From an uncultured Marinomonas sp. (GTDB lineage Bacteria > Pseudomonadota > Gammaproteobacteria > Pseudomonadales > Marinomonadaceae): a stretch of DNA of 40,711 nt. Positions 1 to 6,652 of the stretch are shown one piece after another. The notes under the pieces were generated by a model that saw only the letters and a program-made list of their open reading frames with translations, had not been told where the DNA came from and did no database searches. Made by a program: the position numbers and the translations under genes. Each line of letters starts with the position of its first letter. Within the stretch, counting starts at the first letter, position 1. Location: assembly GCA_947493575.1 (NCBI GenBank), contig CANLRQ010000026.1, forward strand, positions 1 through 40,711, read 5' to 3'.

Positions 1-136
1 GAATTCCCACGGAGACCGTGGGAACTAGAGTCGAGCGCTCTAGAGTATTTCTCGTTCCCACGCTCCAGCGTGGTAATACAATCAGATGCCGCTAGTAACA
101 CGGTATGAATTCCCACGGAGACCGTGGGAACTAGAG
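1..136. repeat. cluster of three palindromic intergenic repeats
   Basis: Two identical 30-bp copies lie at 1-30 and 107-136 in the same orientation. Each contains a perfect hairpin; in copy 1, TTCCCACGG at 4-12 pairs with CCGTGGGAA at 16-24 across a 3-nt loop. Between them, 52-76 holds a related unit in which CCACGCT (58-64) pairs with AGCGTGG (67-73) across a CC loop. Short palindromes GAGCGCTC and CTCTAGAG lie between the units. Units of the GTTCCCACGC...GCGTGGGAAC type are widespread REP-like intergenic repeats in Proteobacteria. The first copy begins at base 1, so the cluster may continue to the left. No coding sequence is seen in 1-167. Confidence 0.8.
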
Positions 137-167
137 TAAAACGAGCGGTATTTTATTGGGTAAGGTT

Positions 168-767
168 TTATTGAGTAAGCGCTTCAATTTTGCATAACCA
201 TTGATTAAAGCCAGAGCACATCTGTCTCATTTTAGAGATACCAATTTCATTTGCTATATTTGGCCCATGAATCACTTTTTTATATTTTGTGTGTTTCAGC
301 AAGCGTTTGGAGGGTGCTGTTTCAACCGAGTTATTAATGGCTTCAGGGTTATTATCAAATTCCGTTAGAATGTTCTGACACCATTGTTGAATACCACTTT
401 CATTTAATTCTCTTTGCATGGATTCAGGGCAAGAAAATAAAAGCCCTTCAAATTCATACATTTGAATATAGGGAATAAGCTTCTCTTTTACGGCATCGTG
501 AACCGAGCTCATTAACCTTTGCTCCAGTGCTGATTTGTCTTCGTTTGGTAACCTCTTTTTAAAACCATAAAAATCATAGAGGGTTGTCACAAAGTCAAAA
601 CTGTTGGCGATGTTTTTTAGCTCATTCTTGGCTTTATCCACATTAACATCGCCACCCATTGAGATTGGCGTCATATAAATGTCTTTGGAGGCTAGGTAAG
701 GCGCTAATACTATTTTTATAAACCGTTCTTCCGTGGGGCCTTCTACTGATATCCCTATTCTTACCAT
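168..767 (-). CDS. DUF4276 family protein (TOPRIM-like), partner of the overlapping AAA ATPase
   Basis: A protein of 199 residues read from ATG at 767. This start is preferred over the longer ATG at 800 because it overlaps the ATPase stop by 7 bases (ATGGTAA), has a GAGG-type ribosome site upstream, and puts the family N-terminus (MVRIGISVEGPTEE) first. It matches DUF4276 from memory: the acidic EGPTEE motif (E9, E13, E14), a DFYG motif (D65-G68) in the place of the TOPRIM DxD, and the family signature IPYIQMYEFEGLLFS around residues 98-112. DUF4276 proteins are predicted metal-dependent nucleases related to the TOPRIM domain of OLD proteins, and they are usually encoded beside an AAA ATPase, as here. 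No antitoxin-like gene is adjacent. Family assignment is fairly sure; biochemical activity and target are not known. Confidence 0.8.
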   Translation of the reverse strand: MVRIGISVEGPTEERFIKIVLAPYLASKDIYMTPISMGGDVNVDKAKNELKNIANSFDFVTTLYDFYGFKKRLPNEDKSALEQRLMSSVHDAVKEKLIPYIQMYEFEGLLFSCPESMQRELNESGIQQWCQNILTEFDNNPEAINNSVETAPSKRLLKHTKYKKVIHGPNIANEIGISKMRQMCSGFNQWLCKIEALTQ

Positions 768-1885
768 TCTGGCCGTCCTCCAATTATGTTTTTCATCCAA
801 ATATCACCCATTGCATAGTCTTCTAGCCAGCCTTTTAGCGCCTCTTCATCCACACGTTTAAAGGTCGATGCACCGCTTTCTTGGTCAACAACAATAAAGT
901 CTTCAGGACTAAATTGATTGGCAAAGGTGACAGATTGGGTGGAGCAGATAACTTGATTTTCTGTTGATGTGGATTTCACTATGTCTGCTAGCACTTCTAA
1001 AGCCGCAGGATGTAAACCAAGCTCAGGTTCGTCCAAAATAATGGTTTTTGGTCTCAATACTTTTGGTTGTAAAAACAAGGTAGCCATGCAAATAAAGCGT
1101 GCCGTGCCATCGGAAAGTTGATTGGCAGAAAATGGCTCGTCATGATCTCGATGAATCCATTTTAATAAAACTTTTTTCTCTCCTTCACGGCCGCGAGGTT
1201 CTAAATAGAAGTCATGGAAATAAGGAGCGACCGTTTTTATCGCATTAACGATGTCTTGATAACTTTTAAAGAATGCATTTGTTTCTTCGCAATCTTTCAA
1301 CTCATATAAAAAAGCAGCTAAATTACCTGCGTCATGTTGTAGGTAGTCTACAGACTCTAGTGAGGATGCTTGCTTAAAAGACGCCGTAGGGCCTGTATCA
1401 TGAAAGTGGTAAACGCGACATTTATCTAGATATTCGCGTGTATATTGTCGAACATAGGCGCTCTCAGACTCAGACCCCGGAAGAAGGCCGCTTTCTCCCT
1501 TACTCCCTTTAATACGAAATTTTTTCCCAGAACCTGCAAACGTACAAAACTCTTTTTGGAACAGCAAATTATCATCATTTGTTCCATGACTAAATGCTGC
1601 GTGATATCCATTTTGACCTACATTAATATCTACTTCAATTTGAGACGTAGTCTTAGAGCCAAAATGGAAAAATGCATTCGCAAAGCCATTCTTTTCTACA
1701 TAACTTTGAAGCTTTCCTTCTGATAGGTTTCTGAGGAAAGTGAATAAAGAGATAAAATTAGATTTACCTGAGCCATTTGCCCCAATAACAATATTAATTG
1801 GCTTCATTTTTAAATCCATTTCCTTGATGGATTTAAAACCTTTAATCGCAACACGTTCTAAATGTGTGCTTTGGGTATCAGACAT
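761..1885 (-). CDS. AAA family ATPase (ABC/SMC-like, AAA_21 type)
   Basis: A protein of 374 residues with an ABC/SMC-type ATPase core. The Walker A is GANGSGKS at 35-42, the ABC signature-like LSDGT is at 257-261, the Walker B is TIILDEPELGLHP at 281-293 (D285, E286), and a switch segment STQS is at 315-318. The roughly 210 residues between Walker A and the signature are a family-specific insert without membrane segments. The C-terminal tail (MGDIWMKNIIGGRPEW) is of the kind seen in ATPases that pair with DUF4276. The gene precedes the DUF4276 gene and overlaps it by 7 bases, so the two are probably translationally coupled. Similar ATPase plus TOPRIM pairs include the PARIS and OLD-type anti-phage systems; assignment to a defence role is inference. 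Such ATPases usually act as sensors or switches for the nuclease partner. Confidence 0.85.
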   Translation of the reverse strand: MSDTQSTHLERVAIKGFKSIKEMDLKMKPINIVIGANGSGKSNFISLFTFLRNLSEGKLQSYVEKNGFANAFFHFGSKTTSQIEVDINVGQNGYHAAFSHGTNDDNLLFQKEFCTFAGSGKKFRIKGSKGESGLLPGSESESAYVRQYTREYLDKCRVYHFHDTGPTASFKQASSLESVDYLQHDAGNLAAFLYELKDCEETNAFFKSYQDIVNAIKTVAPYFHDFYLEPRGREGEKKVLLKWIHRDHDEPFSANQLSDGTARFICMATLFLQPKVLRPKTIILDEPELGLHPAALEVLADIVKSTSTENQVICSTQSVTFANQFSPEDFIVVDQESGASTFKRVDEEALKGWLEDYAMGDIWMKNIIGGRPEW

Positions 1886-1969
1886 TTTTCACCTGTAAGC
1901 TGTATTTAATATGTATGTCAGTATATCAAGAGATGATGCTCTACACGATTGAAAACCATACACCATTAA

Positions 1970-2803
1970 TTAGCCATCCGCACAGACGGTGACTCGGTGT
2001 AGTCGCCTTGGTTGGTCGCCGTAGTCGGTGACGGCGTAGTGTTGGGTGTTGCGGTTGTCCCAGATGGCAACGGAGCCGACTTGCCATTGAAAGCGCACCT
2101 GCAATTCGGGGGATCTGGTCAGTTCAAATAATTCGTTTAATAGGGCTTGGCTGGTTTTCTCTTCCATGCCGATAATAGAACGGGTGAATTGCTCGTTAAT
2201 GAATAAAGTTTCTTTGCCCGTTTCAGGGTGTTGTTTTACTAATGGATGAATGACAGGCGGATATTGCTTGGATTTGTTGGCGACGTAGCTTTGTTGATTA
2301 CCTGAATGATCCGTTTCTTGATGGTCGTAACGGCTGCCTTCAAAAGCGTGCAGAGCGTGCAAGCCTTTTAATGTGCGCAAATAGGCTTTTTGATTCTCTG
2401 GTAACGCTTGCCATACCGCTTGCATGGAAGCCCAAATGGTATCACCTCCTGTTGGCGGTAAATGTTGCGCATGCAAAATGGAGCATTTTGAGGGCTTTTC
2501 TTGCCATGTTAAATCCGTATGCCAAAAGCTCTCACCGGGTGGATTGCCTCTGGCGGTTTCAATGATCACCACTTGCTCGGCATCCTCTAAGTGTGGAAAA
2601 AAAGGATGCACCGCTTCTATTTCACCAAAGCGCTTTCCTAATTCAAGATGCTCTTGAGGGGTTAATACTTGATCGCGAAAGAACAAAACTTGATGCTCTA
2701 AAAAGGCGTTATGAATACGCGCAAAACTAGGATCGTCTAACTGGGCGAGTTGCACGTCTTCGACTAATGCACCGATATGTGTTGATAAAGGCTGTATTTT
2801 CAT
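1970..2803 (-). CDS. TauD/TfdA family Fe(II)/2-oxoglutarate dioxygenase
   Basis: A protein of 277 residues, close to the usual length of TauD (about 280). The iron-binding facial triad is visible: H95 and D97 in WHTDLTW, and H255 in WDNRNTQHYAV. R266 or R270 in QPRRLHRVTV would bind 2-oxoglutarate. TauD enzymes hydroxylate taurine so that it breaks down to sulfite and aminoacetaldehyde; relatives act on alkyl sulfates, 2,4-D and other small acids. No tauABC transporter lies beside it, so the substrate cannot be told from context. The gene stands alone between the ATPase cassette and an SGNH hydrolase on the same strand. The fold and reaction class are secure; taurine itself is only the most likely substrate. 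Confidence 0.85.
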   Translation of the reverse strand: MKIQPLSTHIGALVEDVQLAQLDDPSFARIHNAFLEHQVLFFRDQVLTPQEHLELGKRFGEIEAVHPFFPHLEDAEQVVIIETARGNPPGESFWHTDLTWQEKPSKCSILHAQHLPPTGGDTIWASMQAVWQALPENQKAYLRTLKGLHALHAFEGSRYDHQETDHSGNQQSYVANKSKQYPPVIHPLVKQHPETGKETLFINEQFTRSIIGMEEKTSQALLNELFELTRSPELQVRFQWQVGSVAIWDNRNTQHYAVTDYGDQPRRLHRVTVCADG

Positions 2804-2855
2804 AGGCTTTCTCTTTTTAAAGCGAACTATTGAGAGCCATTATTCACTGAAAAGT

Positions 2856-3494
2856 TCACTCTTGCATTAAGGTTTTGATATGGGGTTCCATGGCCTCTGC
2901 CCAAACAGCATACTGATTTTCATTTGGGTGAAGAAAATCCTCCATGATGTCACTGGTTAACGCGCCTTTTTCGGTTAGGAAATGATGATTGATATCCAGA
3001 TAAAAGACGGTTTCATTGTCCCCATAGGATTGAATTATGCTATTTATATGGTCATTTATGACCCGCATTCTTTGTGTTGGCTTTGCACTACGAGGGAAAA
3101 TTGCCAGCAGTAATATCTTTGTACTTGGGCACTTTTTCTGTAATAGACTCAAGATCTGCTGAATGCCTAGCGCTGTTTCCTCTGCTGGGTCTTGCCGATG
3201 GCCGGTGTTGTTTGTACCAATGGATAACACTAATAATTTAGGATGAATATTATCCACCGCACCCTGTTCAAGACGCCACAATACCTGCTCGGTTCTGTCG
3301 CCATTAAACCCTAAATTGAGTGCATTGCGTGGGCGATACATAGCATCCCATACGGCCTTGCCTTTTGTCTCCCAAGCTTGGGTAATGGAATCCCCCAAAA
3401 AGACTAAATCCACGGATTCCATTGAATCCTTAAGAGCCAATTTTTCTTGATGGCGCGGCAACCACCAGTCCGCCTCTTGTTTCGAAGGCATCAA
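2856..3494 (-). CDS. SGNH/GDSL-type esterase
   Basis: A protein of 212 residues with all SGNH blocks. Block I is FLGDSITQ with nucleophile S36, block II is NLGFNGDRTEQVLWRL, block III is SIGTNNTG (N95/N96), and block V is DFLHPNENQY with D186 and H189. The order and the NGDRTEQVLWRL segment resemble the platelet-activating-factor acetylhydrolase gamma-subunit-like group of bacterial esterases. There is no obvious signal peptide, so it is probably cytoplasmic. It starts at ATG 3494, followed immediately by a second ATG that is equally possible. It lies 52 bases upstream of the dioxygenase on the same strand. The substrate is unknown. Confidence 0.8.
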   Translation of the reverse strand: MMPSKQEADWWLPRHQEKLALKDSMESVDLVFLGDSITQAWETKGKAVWDAMYRPRNALNLGFNGDRTEQVLWRLEQGAVDNIHPKLLVLSIGTNNTGHRQDPAEETALGIQQILSLLQKKCPSTKILLLAIFPRSAKPTQRMRVINDHINSIIQSYGDNETVFYLDINHHFLTEKGALTSDIMEDFLHPNENQYAVWAEAMEPHIKTLMQE

Positions 3495-3557
3495 AGCGGG
3501 TGGAAGTGAGGAAAAGGTGATTGAAGTGATTTTATTGATCCTGAGGAGTCGTTAATG

Positions 3558-4121
3558 CTAATAGAGGGTAGAGCTGTATTGGGATAGTGAAACATGAACA
3601 TTTTCGGTCTCCGTTTTACGGATTAACAGACCGATGGTAGGAGTTACTACTACTGCACTGCAAGAATAGCTTCCTTCTTCTGTCATTTTTTGTGCTTTTA
3701 TATAGGCGTGGTTATCTGAGTAAGAAACCTGTGATATGTGAAATGATAAGTAACATGGAGAGCTAAAACCAAGTCCGCCAACAACCATGGTATATTGTTC
3801 AAAATCTATTGAGGGTAGAAGTTCGTCATCTATGTCTGGTGAGCCGTCATCGCAAGGAACTCCTATTGGTAAGTTAGGGTTCTCTTCATAGAATGTATTG
3901 CCATTCTGATCAGTAGTAACGCATATATCAAATGGATGTGTTAGTGCTTTATAAAACGTCTTCAACTCTTCCTGATTGTTGATGACTTTAGACCATGGTT
4001 TACTTGTCCAATAATCGTTTGGTAAGTTGATTATTGTGTGAGAAAAAAACTCTGAGGCACTGACGTGCATGGATAATAAAGTGCCTATTATCATGGTGTT
4101 TAATGCGGTAAAGCGTTTCAT
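3558..4121 (-). CDS. secreted protein of unknown function
   Basis: A protein of 187 residues that I do not recognise with confidence. The N-terminus (MKRFTALNTMIIGTLLSMHV) is a Sec signal peptide, with a likely cut after VSA at residue 22. The mature part has four cysteines (C67, C90, C123, C154), which could form two disulfides in the periplasm. An acidic stretch (DDGSPDIDDELL) is followed by a beta-rich C-terminal half, in which TMVVGGLGFSSPCYLSFHIS and VVVTPTIGLLIRK loosely recall the PrcB C-terminal domain. That similarity is weak and from memory. It is preceded on the minus strand by a good ribosome site (AAGGAG) a few bases before ATG 4121. The GDSL gene follows 63 bases downstream on the same strand. 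Confidence 0.6.
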   Translation of the reverse strand: MKRFTALNTMIIGTLLSMHVSASEFFSHTIINLPNDYWTSKPWSKVINNQEELKTFYKALTHPFDICVTTDQNGNTFYEENPNLPIGVPCDDGSPDIDDELLPSIDFEQYTMVVGGLGFSSPCYLSFHISQVSYSDNHAYIKAQKMTEEGSYSCSAVVVTPTIGLLIRKTETENVHVSLSQYSSTLY

Positions 4122-4279
4122 ATTTACTCCTTGTTCTTTTATGTGTTGAAACGAACATAATCCTATTTCAACTGTCCTAGATTGATCTCATTTCTTAGAT
4201 CTTTTTGTGATCAAGACATGAACCGCTAATCTAAACGAAATACGTCGTTGCGGCAATGGAAAACTCAAATGAGCAGTCT

Positions 4280-4308
4280 TTGAAACAGATCCATTAGGGA
4301 CTTATACT
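4280..4308 (+). promoter_or_regulatory. sigma-70-type promoter for greB
   Basis: TTGAAA at 4280-4285 and TATACT at 4303-4308 are separated by exactly 17 bases. They lie 31 bases before the greB start. This is the best promoter match in the 218-base gap between the divergent secreted-protein gene and greB. Confidence 0.6.
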
Positions 4309-4339
4309 GACCTCCAAATAGTTTGAAGAGAATTCCGTT

Positions 4340-4849
4340 ATGAGTCGTTATCGTCCCCCTTCCGCTCCTAAATCCGCTTACATTACGAAAGAGGGAGCCG
4401 ATAAGTTATTAGCGGAACTAAAGTATTTGTGGAAGGAAAAACGCCCTCAGGTGACGGACTCTGTAAGAGAAGCGGCTGCTCAAGGCGATAGATCGGAAAA
4501 CGCAGAATACATATACGGTAAAAAGCAATTAAGAGAGATCGATCGACGCGTGCGTTATTTAGAAAAGCGTCTAGAAGCTTGTACCGTGGTAGATCGAATT
4601 CCTGATGATCGTACTAAAGTATTTTTTGGTGCTTGGATCACTCTTGAAGACGAGCAGGAAAATGTAAAACGTTATCGTATTGTTGGGCCAGATGAATTAG
4701 ATCACCACCCAGATTACATTAGTATTGATTCCCCCGTTGCTAGAGCGCTTTTGAAAAAAGAAGAAGGTGAAGAAGTTTTGATTCGAGTGGCGGGGAAAGA
4801 GAAAAATTATTCTTTAGAAGCCATTGAGTACACAGATGTTGCTCTTTGA
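4340..4849 (+). CDS. greB: transcription elongation factor GreB
   Basis: A protein of 169 residues, close to the usual length for GreB. The N-terminal half is the antiparallel coiled coil that enters the RNA polymerase secondary channel; its tip carries the acidic residues of GDRSENAEY (residues 49-57), which stimulate cleavage of backtracked RNA. The C-terminal half is the FKBP-like domain that docks on the polymerase. GreB rather than GreA is indicated by the SRYRPP N-terminus and the WKEKRPQVTDSVREAAAQGD segment. The start at ATG 4340 has a GAAGAG ribosome site. It is followed after 12 bases by the DUF72 gene, so the two are likely cotranscribed. Confidence 0.95.
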   Translation: MSRYRPPSAPKSAYITKEGADKLLAELKYLWKEKRPQVTDSVREAAAQGDRSENAEYIYGKKQLREIDRRVRYLEKRLEACTVVDRIPDDRTKVFFGAWITLEDEQENVKRYRIVGPDELDHHPDYISIDSPVARALLKKEEGEEVLIRVAGKEKNYSLEAIEYTDVAL

Positions 4850-4861
4850 AGGCGATAAAAT

Positions 4862-5737
4862 ATGCCAGTATTAAGACACCTTTATTTTGGTATGGCTCAA
4901 TGGAATCATCCGGATTGGATTGGGTGGTTATATAAAAATGGGACCAGTAATTCAACGAGATTAGAAGAGTATTCTCGTTTTTTTAACTCTGTGGAAGTGG
5001 GGAGCAGTTTTTATACAGACTTAACCGATCAGACGATCAAACAATGGTATGAACAAGTACCTCAAGATTTTCGCTTTTCATTCAAAGTACCTCAAACAAT
5101 CACTCATCAATTAAGTGGTGAAACACTTACTGAAGCTTGTGAAAGGTTGCAGCGATTTTGTCAGCAATTAAGTCGATTCGAAGATAAAGTTGGCGTTACC
5201 ATGATGCAGTTTCCTGCAACGGTCGGACCTGAGTATATGTCTTATATCGAGCAACTTTGTGATGTGTGGTCTTTAGGAACGCCTTTGAGTGTTGAGGTGC
5301 GCCATTTACAGTTTTTTGATAAGTCTGACACTGAAACAGAATTCTTGAGATTGCTGAGTAAGAGAAATATGAATCGTGTGATTATGGATTCTCGCCCTGT
5401 GTTTTCAACAGAAGCCTACTGCGATAGCTTGATTGATGCTCAAAAGAAGAAACCACAGGTTCCTTGTCATCCTATTGCGACCTCGATGCATCCCGTCATC
5501 CGCTTTATTGGCCACCCTGATATGGGGCTGAACGATGTGTATTTAGACCAATGGGCGAAAAAATTATCTGATTGGATTAAAGAGGGTCACACTCCTTATG
5601 TTTTTGTTCACACTTCGGATAATGTAAAAGCCCCTTTATTGGCGCAAGTTCTCGAAACAAAAGTGGTCAGTTTATTAGAGGGTCATACCGCTCGTATTCT
5701 GTTGCCTGCGCTACAGGAACAAGAGTCGCTTTTTTGA
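4862..5737 (+). CDS. DUF72 family protein (YecE-like)
   Basis: A protein of 291 residues. The N-terminus LYFGMAQWNHPDWIGWLYKN is the DUF72 signature (G-x-x-x-W-x-x-x-x-W), followed by EYSRFFNSVEVGSSFY, also typical. VEVRH and the C-terminal YVFVHTSDNVKAPLLAQVL complete the family pattern. DUF72 proteins adopt a TIM-barrel fold; no reaction has been firmly established as far as I know. There is no signal peptide or membrane segment. The segment around 185-210, which includes KKKPQVPCHPIA, seems less conserved. It lies 12 bases after greB and 37 bases before the YqfO-like gene, so a three-gene transcript is likely. Confidence 0.85.
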   Translation: MPVLRHLYFGMAQWNHPDWIGWLYKNGTSNSTRLEEYSRFFNSVEVGSSFYTDLTDQTIKQWYEQVPQDFRFSFKVPQTITHQLSGETLTEACERLQRFCQQLSRFEDKVGVTMMQFPATVGPEYMSYIEQLCDVWSLGTPLSVEVRHLQFFDKSDTETEFLRLLSKRNMNRVIMDSRPVFSTEAYCDSLIDAQKKKPQVPCHPIATSMHPVIRFIGHPDMGLNDVYLDQWAKKLSDWIKEGHTPYVFVHTSDNVKAPLLAQVLETKVVSLLEGHTARILLPALQEQESLF

Positions 5738-5774
5738 TAACATGATTTGATTGAAATAAGAAAAAGGAAGAGCC

Positions 5775-6083
5775 GTGTATTCTTTAGTATTTAATGTGCC
5801 AGTTTCTCATGTTGAAAGTGTTAAAAACGCCATATTTTCTGTTGGCGGTGGTGCGATGGATGGTTATACCGATTGCTGTTGGCAAGTATTAGGAGAAGGT
5901 CAGTTCAAGCCCGGAGCGGCCAGCAACCCTTATTTGGGGGAGGTAGGGCAGTTGCATAAAGTGGAAGAGTATCGTGTTGAAATGGCGGTGGCTAAAACGA
6001 TCAAGGATGACTGTGTTAAAGCACTAAAAGAAAGCCATCCTTATGAAGTTGTTCCTTACTATTTAGTAGAGATTATTCTCTGA
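5775..6083 (+). CDS. NIF3 C-terminal-domain-like protein (YqfO-like)
   Basis: A small protein of 102 residues starting at a GTG codon with an AAGGAAG ribosome site 5 bases upstream. The sequence matches the free-standing proteobacterial version of the inserted domain of NIF3/YqfO proteins: VPVSHVESVKNAIFSVGGG, a C-C-W motif (DCCWQVLGEGQFKPG), VGQLHKVEEYRVEM and a final SHPYEVVPY. The fold is a ferredoxin-like, CutA/PII-like domain that probably trimerises. A role in metal or small-ligand sensing is often suggested but unproven. It closes the greB-DUF72 unit and converges with the Nudix gene, whose stop lies 28 bases away. Confidence 0.85.
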   Translation: MYSLVFNVPVSHVESVKNAIFSVGGGAMDGYTDCCWQVLGEGQFKPGAASNPYLGEVGQLHKVEEYRVEMAVAKTIKDDCVKALKESHPYEVVPYYLVEIIL

Positions 6084-6111
6084 TCTAGTAGACATTATTT
6101 ATCTGGTGATT

Positions 6112-6648
6112 CTATTTTTGTGGGTAAATGGTGTCTTCATGAAATTCAAATTCGCCATTTTCCACATCCTGTAAATAAAATTTTAGCGTTTTAGTAACGC
6201 TGCTAAATGCGATGTCATCCCATGGAATTTGGTCATACTCAAATAGCTCTACTTCTGAGCTTTCTTCCGTAGGGTGGAAGTCTGCTTTAGGTAGAGTGGC
6301 AAGGTAAAACAAATGGATTTGATTAATATGTGGGATACTAATCATGCTGAAGGCTGATCCACAGATCGCATGGGAGCCACTTTCTTCAAATGTCTCCCTA
6401 AGAGCGCCTTCCTTTGTAGTTTCTTGGTTTTCCATAAAACCAGCAGGTAAGGTCCAGTAACCTAGCCTTGGCTCAATATTACGTTTGCACAAAAGCACTT
6501 TGTTTTCAAAAATAGGAATAGTGCCAGTAATCACATTCGGGTTGTCGTAATCAATGTGCTGGCAGTTCGGGCAAACCGCTCTCTCCCTGTTATCGCCAGC
6601 AGGGATTTGGAAGTTGACCTGAGTACCGCATTTAGGGCAAAAACGCAT
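6112..6648 (-). CDS. Nudix hydrolase with N-terminal zinc ribbon
   Basis: A protein of 178 residues. C4, C7, C26 and C29 (FCPKCGT...CPNCQH) form a four-cysteine zinc ribbon of the Nudix_N_2 type. The full Nudix box runs from G70 to S92, with the catalytic REtfEEsG at 84-91. It hydrolyses some nucleoside diphosphate derivative, perhaps an ADP-ribose or dinucleotide coenzyme; the exact substrate cannot be read from sequence. It is too short to be NudC (about 260 residues). It starts only 4 bases after the stop of the CNNM gene on the same strand, so the two are probably cotranscribed and perhaps translationally coupled. Confidence 0.85.
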   Translation of the reverse strand: MRFCPKCGTQVNFQIPAGDNRERAVCPNCQHIDYDNPNVITGTIPIFENKVLLCKRNIEPRLGYWTLPAGFMENQETTKEGALRETFEESGSHAICGSAFSMISIPHINQIHLFYLATLPKADFHPTEESSEVELFEYDQIPWDDIAFSSVTKTLKFYLQDVENGEFEFHEDTIYPQK

Positions 6649-6652
6649 CGGA

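Noticed and set aside
1..136. Possible CRISPR array in the repeated GTTCCCAC units
   Set aside because: There are only two identical copies 106 bases apart with a variant between, no regular spacers, and no cas genes. They fit REP-like hairpins instead.
168..4121. Prophage or integrative element at the left end
   Set aside because: No integrase, phage structural gene, tRNA or attachment repeat was seen. The accessory genes alone do not show an element.
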